This document shows, in pieces, positions 36,541 to 46,320 of a stretch of 64,000 nucleotides of DNA. The notes under the pieces were generated by a model. It made no database searches, was not told the DNA's origin, and saw only the letters and a program-made list of their open reading frames with translations. The position numbers and the translations under genes are program-made. The number at the start of each line of letters is the position of its first letter. The first letter of the stretch is position 1. Origin of the DNA: Lolium rigidum (taxonomy: Eukaryota > Streptophyta > Magnoliopsida > Poales > Poaceae); assembly GCF_022539505.1 (NCBI RefSeq), contig NC_061512.1:250682510-250746509 (forward strand), written 5' to 3'.

Positions 36541-37210
36541 TTCAAAATACGAGTTGAGCGCCAAAACTCCCGCCTCCATACACATATTTCGAATTCCCTT
36601 TCGACCCCTATTACCAATGACGCAAAGGCAGACAAGTGAAGCCGGCGTTGGTTGGGGTCTCGTTCGTAATTTACACATCCCCTCTGATATATATAGTCTA
36701 CCGCCTTCCATTCGTCTTCCCCATTTCCGCAAAAATCTGTCGCAATACTCCATGCCCATCATCTCTCACCTGCCGGACCACCGCACCGGAATATCCCAGC
36801 CGTACTTAGCCGGCATACCACCTCACCTACCTGAGGCCACCGACTCCCTCGTCCGCAGCACCAGATCCGCTTCACCAACGCCGCCGTGTACTGCATCGGA
36901 TCCGCTTCACCGACCGCTTCATCCGCAGCACCGCATCCGCTTCACCAACGCCGCCGTGCACTGCACTATCTGAGTTCACCGACTCCCTCGTCCGCCGTAC
37001 CTGATCCGCTTCACCAACGACGCCGTGCACTGCACCGGATCTGCTTCACCGACTCCCTCGTTTCAGATCTGCTTCCCCGAACCCATCATCGACCGCCCCA
37101 GATCTGCTTCCTCGACGCCGACGCCCACCGCAACCGCAGCACCCCCGCCGTCGTCGACGTGACCCGCAAGGATGCCGAGTATGACTACACGAAGCCGCCG
37201 TCGAGGTAAC
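36541..37210 (+). repeat. GC-rich module A, related to 44060-44660
   Basis: A C-rich block with repeated phrases such as TCCGCTTCACCAACGCCGCC (near 36868, 36947 and 37006) and CACCGACTCCCTCGTCCG. Its beginning (AACTCCCGCC, ACCCCTATTACC, GGTTGGGG) and its middle (GACCACCGCACCGGAA) align with the block at 44060. Frames of 60-165 codons are open, but none carries a known domain. It ends in GTCGAGGTAACC, which could be an exon-donor junction. Probably the 5' end of a dispersed transposon family, type unknown. Confidence 0.55.
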
Positions 37211-37379
37211 CAGACCCCCTCCCCCCTACACGTTTTGGTCTGTTACCATAGAAGGTTCAAGCATGTCTTGGTCAACTAGAATGTGTCCCATAGATCCAGC
37301 TCCGCCCCGCTCTCAATGCGCGTGGCAGATGGCAGGATCCTGCGCATTTGCCCATGCCACTCCTTGAGCTCTCTGTCTT

Positions 37380-37745
37380 GATGTGCTTCACACACAGGGC
37401 TTATAATACTAGGAAGCTTGTGCCTCACATACACTTACACACAGGGCTACTACTACTAGGAAGCTTTATTGGATATCTCGGTGGTACAAAGCTTACTTAC
37501 ATGGGACGGGTGATACTCTATTTAAACTTTTGTACATGACCCTTTAGATTGTTGCCATGTGCCATAATCCAAACCCTATACCATACTTCTAGAATACTCT
37601 ACAAACTCTAGATATTTCATACTACTCGTAAATATCTTACTCTAGAACATTCCCCATTCTACAGTTCTCTCTACATACCTTGGATACTTCATGACTAAGC
37701 TAGCTCCTTTACTAGCCAACCACATTGATAAGATTACTACTAACA
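37380..37745 (-). mobile_element. Copia-type LTR, minus strand
   Basis: Read on the minus strand, the LTR begins TGTTAGTAGTAATC at 37745, right after a purine stretch ending ATGGGGGGAT that fits a polypurine tract. Further on come a TATA-like GTTTAAATAGAG (about 37518-37529) and AATAAAGC (about 37465). This order of start, TATA and poly(A) signal is that of a plant Copia LTR. The other end is not resolved, and no Copia coding region is seen at 37746-38300. Confidence 0.55.
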
Positions 37746-38589
37746 ATCCCCCCATAATCTTGTCATATAAACTATCTTTACTATTAAATTTAAAATAGGC
37801 CGCGGTGGTTGGTGATGGTACGTCAAACGTGTATACAACTCACCCCGAACATAAAAAGTAAGGTCAGCGTGACCGGCTCCATGAGGAGTTCTTATCAGGA
37901 TTAGTTAGGTCACGACCAAAATCCAATCCGTAGCACTAGGTAGCAAAATCAGCATCCCTTTCCTAATTCTAATCGGTAAGACAAGCATAGATCGGTCCAG
38001 CCACACATCTTTTTTGTTCGCTCCCCTTTTTATTCTCTAAGGAACCCTCTCCTTAACGAGCGTAGATTGATGGAGATGGTTTTTGTACCGGTCAATCTTT
38101 ATATCCTTTCTGGCATAGTTCTGTAAAAGATCGGCAGGTGATCCGTCCTTTCTCCTCTGCCGTAGTTCATCAACGCGTGTCCGGCAATCCCGGTTAGATC
38201 GACACAATCGGCAAAAAAGAAAAAGGCCAAAAGAGACCCATTGATTAGGCTCCTCTTGCCGTGCTACTTTAAATTTTCTAACTTTTCTTTCATTCGCAAA
38301 CATACAGTGACAACCTATATGACTCTAGGTTTCTTTTCCTAATTTTTGCACGTGCATGCATTTTCCCTTTAAAATTCGTAGGACATACAAATCTCAACAC
38401 TTATGCAACTAAAAATCCTTAAAAAAAACAAAGCTTTCATACCCTGCAGCTTTTAAGAGGTTAGTGACAAGAATCAACCACATGTTTTGGAGCGCAGTGA
38501 CATTCTCCCTAAAAAAACCATGTTTCATGCGTGGGTGTTTCATTAATAAAGAGAAATATCTGTTCAGTTGGGGCCACGTTTCGACGTGT
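37746..38589. other. Non-coding stretch, possible retrotransposon remnant
   Basis: Begins with the putative polypurine tract of the Copia-like LTR. Frames up to 103 codons occur, but no domain is recognised. I see no other feature. Confidence 0.4.
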
Positions 38590-38722
38590 GTTCTCGACAA
38601 ATCAGTTTCTCAGACAAAGTATCTCGAAGGTGTTCATAGAGATTGCATGTGCATTTGTGCGTTCGTAGGAGCGAGTATGCATTTAGTGAGCATTTATATT
38701 GTACCGTGTTTTGTTAAAAAAG
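38590..38722 (+). mobile_element. SINE 3' part
   Basis: TATCTCGAAGGTGTTCATAG, then GTGCGTTCGTAGGAGCGAGT and GTACCGTGTTTTGTTAAAAAA, match the 3' region of the grass SINE whose longer copy is at 39462. The 5' head is missing, as is usual for truncated insertions. It ends in a short A-run. Confidence 0.6.
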
Positions 38723-38751
38723 ATGGTGTAAAACGGGCACCTTTTACGATA

Positions 38752-39018
38752 TACTCTCTCCGTCCCAAAATGTAAGGCGTCTAAGGATTGGTCAAAACTC
38801 AAAAGTCAAACCTTACGAACTTTGACCAAATATTTTAAAAAATATTTACATTTTCAATATCAAATTGACATATTAAGAAATTATACTTTAGGGTGACTCT
38901 ATTGATAATGATTTAGTATTGTAAATATTTATATTTTTGTGTGTAAACTTGGTCAAACTTTAAAAACATTGACTTTTAACTAATCCTTAGACGCCTTATT
39001 TTTGGCACGGAGGGAGTA
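38752..39018. mobile_element. Stowaway MITE (267 bp, Mariner type)
   Basis: Flanked by TA on both sides. The left end is CTCTCTCCGTCCCAAAATG and the right end is CATTTTGG-like GGCACGGAGGGAG. Subterminal GGCGTCTAAGGATT faces AATCCTTAGACGCC, making long inverted ends. It is complete and non-autonomous. Confidence 0.88.
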
Positions 39019-39276
39019 TCATTCAATAAATACTATGAATTATTCGATCGTTTGTTCAAACATGTTAATTAGATCGGTCGATTGATCAACTCGGATCGGT
39101 CGATCGAGCATCAGAGTTGTCTCGTTGATGACAAAAAATAATGCACATTGTATGATACTGACGTACCACAGATTCTAAAGAAAAATGAGGACCATGTGGC
39201 CACACATCCTGGACATAGACATTGCGATTATATTCCATTTATTCTATATTTGGAGGGAGCCATCTTTCGTTATTAA
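39019..39276. other. Non-coding stretch
   Basis: AT-rich sequence with repeated GATCGGTCGAT phrases (about 39073-39105). No gene recognised. It may be the interior of the Helitron ending at 39305. Confidence 0.4.
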
Positions 39277-39305
39277 CCCGTTGCAACACACGGGTATTAT
39301 GCTAG
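39277..39305 (+). mobile_element. Helitron 3' terminus
   Basis: CCCGT and ACGGG form a 5 bp stem around an 8-base loop (39277-39294), followed after six bases by GCTAG and then T. A short GC-rich hairpin about ten bases before a CTRR end is the defining Helitron 3' structure, inserted between A and T hosts. The 5' TC end was not located, so the size and cargo are unknown. Confidence 0.6.
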
Positions 39306-39461
39306 TATCCCCTAATCCAGATCACATGGACCATGCACTTCATCTTGTGATGGCATCACACCGACTCACGTCAAGCAACGACGCCGCACCTTGCTTGTTA
39401 GCCTGACACCGACTTCATTTTAGATATCATGTAGTACATGTCAAGTACCAAATCACTGAGA

Positions 39462-39733
39462 ACCAACCTGTGGTTGGATGGTTAGGAGGGCAGTGGCACC
39501 CCCAGATTTAACGCTTTGGTGTCTCAAAAATGGAGGAATATTCTTCTGTGGGATGCGGCGTTCCCGATGACATTGTGGTGCTAGTGGTGACTTCGTCAAT
39601 CTCAATACCCGTCGGAACAGTTTCTTGGATGCAGTTTCCTGAAGGTGCTCGAAGGGGTAGTGTGTGTGCTTGAGTGATGAGTGTATGTATGTACGTGTGA
39701 GCGTCTATGATTGTACTGTGTGTTGCAAAAAAT
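39462..39733 (+). mobile_element. tRNA-derived SINE, internally deleted
   Basis: The head ACCAACCTGTGGTTGGATGG, with GGTTAGGAGGG, resembles a tRNA-type A box. The body runs through GTGACTTCGTCAATCTCAA, and the tail is GAGTGTATGTATGTACGTG and TGTACTGTGTG with a terminal A-rich stretch. The B-box region (normally GGTTCAAATCC) is missing, so this copy has an internal deletion. Confidence 0.6.
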
Positions 39734-41434
39734 AGTATTAATTTTGTCTTGTTCATACTAAGACTAGCAAAGCGTTCCCTGCTCTATAAACTCTCAAGAA
39801 ACACCCCTATAGTATCCATCTAGTTCGTCCTAATGTTAGAACAGTAATTGCATGCTATGTAATTCATCTATTTTTGTTAGGAAACCTACATGTTTGTTTG
39901 CTTTTCTTATTCTCAGGTGACAGGTTGTGTGCTGGGACCATAGCCGCCGTCTGTTTTGTTCGTTGCAAAATGTTGTTTTATATTCCGCCATTCCGTGCTC
40001 TTCTGTGTTCACAAGGTTTTACATTATAATTTCCATCTGTTTTGTTGTAAACAATGACGGTAAATGCCAATTACTATTTCCTTTCTGCTATCCTTTTGCC
40101 ATCCCGTAGTACATGTGTGAACTCATTGCTCTGGTACATTTAAATTCTTCATTGTTTTTGTTCTTCAAGAGCTGCAACCCTAACTCTTTGCTGTAATTTC
40201 ATGTTGCACTATCACATGGAACACAGCAAATCGTGGAGTGAATCACCCCTATAATCCAGTAAGTACCTTTCATTTTTGTATTGATATGCTTATCGTGCTG
40301 GGAACCAGTTTGTGTTTAACACATTTACTCTCCATATAGATAGGATAACTGGTTTGAAATAAATCATGCTATTTGTATGACCGCACGTCTTCGTTCATTT
40401 TCCTGCTAGCTTCTCAAACTTGTTCTATTGCCTGTCTAATCTTTTTTTGTTTGATCGTGATTAAACCAATTTAATTGTTCTCGCTTAACTTAAATGATCC
40501 GGCATTTTATTCCAGCCACATAATGTTTGATTGCTCATGCACTTCCTCATACCGTTATGTCTTCTGGATTTCTTCCATAATGATAAGAATGTTTTGCTTG
40601 GTGAATATGAGTCAGATGATGATTCAATTGGTTATTAGTCCTTGATTCATTGAGTTTACTGATGATTAAAACATATAAACCTTGCGACTATCTGGCATGC
40701 TTGTTGTGGGATATAATGAGCATATTTGTTTTTTGTAAGACTTTTTTCGGATTTCACTCGTTGATTAATCCAATGCCACCTTCCGTAGTAGGAAATCCAC
40801 CTTCGGTAGGTATCATAAATAAGATTTGTTGTTACTTTTTGGCTGACCCATCTTTTATTTTTAGGCACAAAATGGTTCATTTGTTTGTTTCTCCTTCCCT
40901 TATATTGCGCTCATGGGTTAAACATTGAAATAATATGTCAGTTTATACGAATCCCAGAATGGTTGCTCGTCTAATCTGTCTTAATTGGTCCTGCTCGTTT
41001 ATATTTGGCACCAAATGGATATATTTCTCTTTTATCTGAGGCATTCCCATGGCTGGCCGATGATTAAAATAATGAAATTTAGGGGGTTGGAGATTCTCCA
41101 ACTGCACAATGTCTGGCTACCACTTTTGTGGAACTTAAGGGATCTGAAGCACCCCTTCCAAGTGTCAATTTTAATAGACAGCTGTTATGCAGTTTCCTGG
41201 CTTATTTTATTAGGCACAGACTGTCTAGTTACTTGATTTATTTTGTTCATATTTGCCATCCGGTTGCTCGCCCGTTGCATTGGGGTTGATAGCTTGCTTT
41301 GTTATATTATGCCTTGTGCTTTGTGAAAATCTGCCATCTGTTTTGATGCTTTGCAAAAATCTGTGACAACTAATAATATGGTTGTTTTCTCAAATTGTAT
41401 GGTTCTGTAACTTGCACTGTTCTTGTTTTCAGCC
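39734..41434. other. AT-rich stretch, intron-like, no confirmed gene
   Basis: T-rich sequence with several plausible splice acceptors (TTCTTATTCTCAG at 39913, for example) and frames under 95 codons without domains. It could be introns of the gene-like unit whose last exon may be 41435-41767. Confidence 0.4.
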
Positions 41435-41767
41435 CCGAATAGAGCAAGGAAGGCAGATGGCAGGGCATGTACATCAAGTGTCCGGGTCTTTCCACAGCAC
41501 AGCCGTGACAATGCCAATTCATCTGATTGTCAGATGATAGCTACTGTCCCAGCCATTCCAGCGCAAACAATCGCTGCCTTTGCACACGAATCACTTGATA
41601 TAATTCAGCAGCAAAGAGATGAAAGAGATTCAAATATCATCATAACAATCAATGAGATACATGAATTGAAAAATAGGCAAGCTTGGATTGAGCAGATCCT
41701 TAATAATCTACTCTGCAGATCTAATGGAAAGCCAGCTGTTACTTGCACTCCGATGAATTCTACCTAA
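41435..41767 (+). CDS. Putative terminal exon of an unknown, probably transposon-borne, gene
   Basis: After a good acceptor (CTTGTTTTCAG) an open frame of about 110 codons runs to a stop at 41765-41767. Its middle (QQQRDERDSN, INEIHELKNRQAWIEQIL) would form a coiled coil or helix. Codon use looks real, and the position before a minisatellite in a transposon-rich block suggests a transposon-encoded protein. I do not recognise the family and cannot assemble upstream exons. Confidence 0.35.
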   Translation, partial: PNRARKADGRACTSSVRVFPQHSRDNANSSDCQMIATVPAIPAQTIAAFAHESLDIIQQQRDERDSNIIITINEIHELKNRQAWIEQILNNLLCRSNGKPAVTCTPMNST

Positions 41768-42030
41768 CAGAAATGCAGTTTTGCCGATGATGCCATTTGT
41801 ATGGCTTGTATCATTTGAGTTATTTCGACTTGTTGTATTTGAGAATTTTTGCTGTTATTGTAATCCTTGAGCATTTTTTCCTCGTTATTGCTATAGTTTG
41901 CAATCATTGTAACAAATTTTCAATGTAATGATTATTTTATCTTGCACTCGGCCTTAAACAGAACTACTAGTATGGTCTCACAATTTTTTATCATTATACT
42001 ATGCAAGATTTAGCGGTCGCCCCAAATTCA

Positions 42031-43229
42031 GAGCACCCATAGCGATTTGGGGCCCGGCGTCGTTTTAGGGCTCGCACCGGTGCGCTCCAAACGGCGCCGG
42101 CTATTTGTGGAGCCGAGTAGAATCGCCGGCATCCCCGAGCCGGGCCCCTTCGCCGGGGCGCGAATCGGCGCTCGGGTGCCTCGCGGAACGACGGTTTTCG
42201 CCGGTGGAGGCGCCTTGTCAGCGAGAGGACGCGACGGTTCGCATCGACTGGCCACGACGCGGGAAGGTTGGTCGTCGGCGTTTAAATGGCCTCCCGCGCG
42301 GAAACCGAGGCAGCGACTGGCCACGCGGCGTATGTGGGTAGTTGCCACCGCTAGATATATAGGACGTACGCCGTCCACCACCGCCGCTCCATTCTCTACT
42401 CTCCACATCAAGATGCCGCGCCGTCTGAAGACCACCTACTCGATGCTTGGCCTCAACGGCCGCGCGCTGCCTCCACCACCACGGCAGCCGCAGCCGGAGC
42501 CGGAGCCGGAGCTGCAGGCCGACGACGAGCACAGCTCCGACGAGGACGAGGACCCACGGTTCGAGTCCTGGCACGATGTCTACGTAGCAGAAGCGGAAGC
42601 AGAGGCGGCGGATCGAGGAGTCGGCCGCGAGCCGGGCGAGCCGCCGCAGGCCCCCACCGACCCGGAGCAGCGGCGGCGATCCTCGCGTCGCCGAACGCAC
42701 AACGATACCAGCGGTTGAGGGAGGAGGAGCGCGAGTTCGTCAACGACGCGAACCTCGAGCACGTCCTCGAGATATCGCGCCAGCGAGCGGTCACGGAGGA
42801 GGCGGGACGCCGCCTCAAGGAGGCGGAGCGACAGAAGCTCGCGAGCTCAACGCTCATCGCCACCGGGACGAGTTCGCTCGCCGGCCAGGCGAGGCGCGCC
42901 GAGATCGAAGCTTCTCGGGAAAGGCCGGAAGCGCGGGGACAGCGGCCGCCGCCGGCCGCCATGCTCCACCGCCGGATGCGCGAAGCAACGAAGGAGAAGC
43001 GGGCACGAAAGCAGGCGGCAATGGCTAAGAACAACGACGAGGCAGGTGCCGTCGAGCGCCCCAACCGACGGCCCGTAGACCAGGATTAAGTTTAAGTTTA
43101 GTTATGTTTAAATTCGAGCTACTTTGGTATAAATTTCGTATGATTTTGGGTTTTTAAATGTCAATTTTAATTTTAAAATGGCTGCCGTTTGGGGCCGCTG
43201 GTGTGGTGTGGGAGCAGCATCCCCAAATA
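42031..43229. mobile_element. GC-rich insertion in the minisatellite, candidate DNA transposon
   Basis: Comparison with uninterrupted units shows the break after CAAATTCAGAG and resumption at GATCATGG. The ends are imperfect inverted repeats: GATTTGGGG and CCAAACGGC on the left against TATTTGGGG and CCAAACGGC in the reverse complement on the right. The element is about 1.2 kb with its own TATA-like motif and ORF. The ends suggest a PIF/Harbinger-like element, but no transposase is present and the type is tentative. Confidence 0.5.
42413..43089 (+). pseudogene. Hypothetical gene carried by the insertion, frameshifted
   Basis: A TATA-like TAGATATATAGG (about 42352) precedes an ATG at 42413 in good context (ATCAAGATGCCG). 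The protein starts MPRRLKTTYSMLGLNGRALP, then has a PQPEPEPEPE-type proline/glutamate tract and an acidic SDEDEDPRFESWHDVYVAE segment. Near 42650-42670 the frame must change to continue into the helical, charged REFVNDANLEHVLEISRQRA segment, which runs to the stop at 43087-43089. The whole would be about 225 residues. No known domain is recognised. A gene-like unit of this kind inside an inverted-repeat insertion suggests a cargo gene or a non-standard transposon ORF. Confidence 0.5.
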
Positions 43230-44060
43230 GAGGATCATGGTAACGAAATTGTCAACGTGATGATGATTTGATGTTGCACTCGACCTTGAACATAAGTACT
43301 AGTACGGTCTCACAATTTTTTTAATCATTATACTTTGCAACATTTAGCGCGGATGCGCCAAATTCAGAGATAGATCATGATCATGGTAACAAATTTTCAA
43401 CGTGATGATGATTTGATGTTGCACTCGACCATGAACAGAAGTACTACTATACTGTCTCACAAATTCTTTATCATTATACTTTGCGAGATTTAGCGGATGC
43501 GCCAAATTCAGAGATAGATCATGATCATGGTAACACACTTTTCAATGTAATGATGATTTGATGTTGCACTCGACCTTGAACATAAGTCCTAGTACGGTCT
43601 CACAATTTTGTATCATTATACTTTGCAAGTTTTAGCGGATGCGCCCATTTTCAGAGGTAGATCATGATCATGGTAACAAATTTTCAACGTGATGATGATT
43701 TGATGTTGCACTCGACCATGAACAGAAGTACTACTACTGTCTCACAATTTCTTTATCATTATACTTTGCCAGATTTAGCGGATGCGCCAAATTTAGAGAT
43801 AGATCATGATCATGGTAACAAATTTTCCACGTGATGATGATTTGATGTTGCACTCGGGCTTGAACAGAAGTACTAGTACGGTCACTAATTTTTTTAGCAT
43901 TATACTTTGCAACGAATGCACCAATTTCAGGTGCATGTCACCAGATCTGTGTCCGATGATGATCATGGTAGTAACCGATGTTCAACTTGATGATGATTTG
44001 ATTTTGCACTCGGCCTTGAACAGAGGTACTAGTACGGTCTCACATTTTTTTAATCATTAT

Positions 44061-44660
44061 AGTTGGACCTTAGCCAAATTCAAAATCTCATAGCGGCAAA
44101 ACTTCCCGCCCACAAAATACAAAAATTTCACACGCTTCCAAATTCCCATTCTACCCCTGTGGAGATGACAGCAAAGTCGGTTGGTGAGGGGTTGGCCGTC
44201 ATTTTTTCGATCACCACCTCCCTAGCCCGGAAACCCTCCCAAAAAAAATACATTTCCTTCTCATCCGAGACCACCCACCGGAACTTCTCAAGTCCTCTCT
44301 CTACCACCTCCACGACCACCGCACCGGAACATCCCCGCCGGACTTCCCCGGCCTACCCGAGCCCTCGCGATCCTCGTCATCCGGCTGCCTGCCGGAGCCG
44401 CTTCATCGACGCCGTCATCAACCGGACCGGATCATCCCCGCCGAACCTCGAAACCATATGCTCATCCAGCAGTCTACCGCAGTCGCTCAGCTGCGGCATC
44501 GTCCACCCGCCGAGCCGCTTCGCCGGATCCGTCGTCCACCGCATCGGATCTTGCTCACCGACACCGCCGTGCATGAACCGGATCTGCTTCACCGGCGCCG
44601 TGCATGATCTAAACTCTTCTACTCGTCGCTTTTCTATTGCTTGCCCGCAAGTTCTTGTTT
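44061..44660 (+). repeat. GC-rich module B, related to 36541-37210
   Basis: Starts AACTTCCCGCC and shares ACCCC, GTCGGTTGGTGAGG and GACCACCGCACCGGAAC with module A. A 199-codon frame is open (44063-44662), rich in S, T and P with no domain. It is followed by intron-like T-rich DNA (44660-46250), as if it were the first exon region of a dispersed element. Confidence 0.5.
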
Positions 44661-46320
44661 AATCTTGGGGGAACCTGTTTGTGCTAACGACGCGCCGTTA
44701 CGTTTTTGCGGATCAGATGAGTAACCATGAAGTGTAATGGCCGTCTCTCCAACCCCAAGTAGCACATGTAGCGTACTTCATCACCGGGTCTATCAACCCC
44801 AGGAAGATCTGCTGTGACTCCCACGAGTGCTTCTCCTAATGTAAGTCCCTTGTTTTAGCGCCATGTTCTGGGTTCAGATGCTTGTTTGTCTGAAGCTCTT
44901 TTAGTTCATTCCTAGCTATGACCGTAACACGTTGCTATTTTCTACTTCATTGCTAACTTTAAGCGATTGAACATTTTGGTTTGCATTCCCTGCTCTGTAG
45001 ATGTAGCCATCATAACTTCTATCTTGCTCAGTCGTTGTTACAAAAATTATAGTAGGTATTATAGTAACATCCTGCTATTATTTAGTTCATGGCCAATTTT
45101 AAGTAATTGCACATGTTGGTTCGCATTCCCTGCTCTATAGCTTTTGGCATCGTAACTTCTATATTTGGTTTACATTCCCTGCTCCGTAGATCTAGCCATC
45201 ATAACTTTATCTTGCTCGGTCGTTGTTACAAAAATTATGGCCTCGCTACTATGTTGTTTGTGCCAATTTTTTACTCCATGAACATGTTGGCTTGCATTCC
45301 CTGTACTACAGGTGATGCCATTGTTTTGTATCTAGTTCATTGTAAGCTAACAAAGTAAGGACTTAGTTTGGCATGCTATCACTCGCTATCTAGCCTGTAG
45401 TACAAATAAACTTGTCATACTACTAGATAATAATTTTGCGTGCCATCTTGTTCTTCAAAAGCTGCATTATTGACTTGTTTCTCTGACTTGGCATGACGCT
45501 CACATATGGAAAGCTGAACATATTGGTTTGCATTCCCTCTTATACAAGTTCACAGGTGATCCCACTATATTCTGTATCTGGTCCATCCTAAGCTCCAGCA
45601 TTAACTATCCTCCATGTGTTGCTCATTACAAGTTTATATCCCGAAACATCTTGATTTGCATCCCCTTCACTATAAGTTCAGGAGTATTATTTAGTTCACG
45701 GCCAAAATGAAGTAATTGCACTTGGCACATGTTGGTTCACATTCCCTCCTCTTTAGCTTTTGCCATCGTAACTTCTATTTTTGGTTTACATTCCCCGCTC
45801 TCGTAGATGTAGCCATCATAACTTCATCTTGCTCGGTCGTTGTTACAAAATTTATAGCCTCGCTACTATGTTGTTCATGCCAATTTTGTACTCCCCGAAC
45901 ATGTTGGTTTGCATGGGACTCGACGAGTAGTAAGTCTGCTTGTTTCATTCTAACATGCTCGTTATATTGGTCTGTTGGTATGCGGCATGCACTCTTTGTT
46001 TGCTTATTGTGCGCATTACAATGATCTTGTTATAACGACGAAATGATGAGTTCCAAATTCTTTGGCAAACAATATTGTAGTGTCTTTGCCTTTCCATTGT
46101 TGCTGTCTTAACTTGTAATGTCTTTGTTTCGGATATAGGTGCTGCATGGACAACTTAAAAGATTGCCAGATCCCTTCATTGTATTGCTAGGTTTAATTAC
46201 CATTCAATTTCTCAGGGTTCTGTAATATTTTTTCAATGCCTTGCAGCTGATGTAATATTTAGTTAGTTTTTATAGTTCTTTCGCGCATTTTTTCTTTGGT
46301 GCTTGTGGTAAGTGAGGCTA
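44661..46320. repeat. T-rich intron-like stretch with an internal duplication
   Basis: 45070-45310 and 45670-45918 are diverged copies of the same sequence (shared TGGTTTACATTCCC, CTTGCTCGGTCGTTGTTACA and TCGCTACTATGTTGTT). A third, partial copy is at about 44990-45050. No gene recognised. The phrase GGATATAGGTGCTGCATGG near 46133 could be an acceptor. Confidence 0.7.

Larger units (their letters stand above)
41900..44060. repeat. Minisatellite of 142-145 bp units, interrupted
   Basis: GCACTCG-type markers lie at 41944, 43276, 43421, 43566, 43708, 43850 and 44006, spaced 145, 145, 142, 142 and 156 after the interruption. Each unit contains GATCATGATCATGG, GATGATGATTTGATGTTGCA and TCTCACAATTTT. 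The array is split by an insertion at about 42031-43229. Confidence 0.85.
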
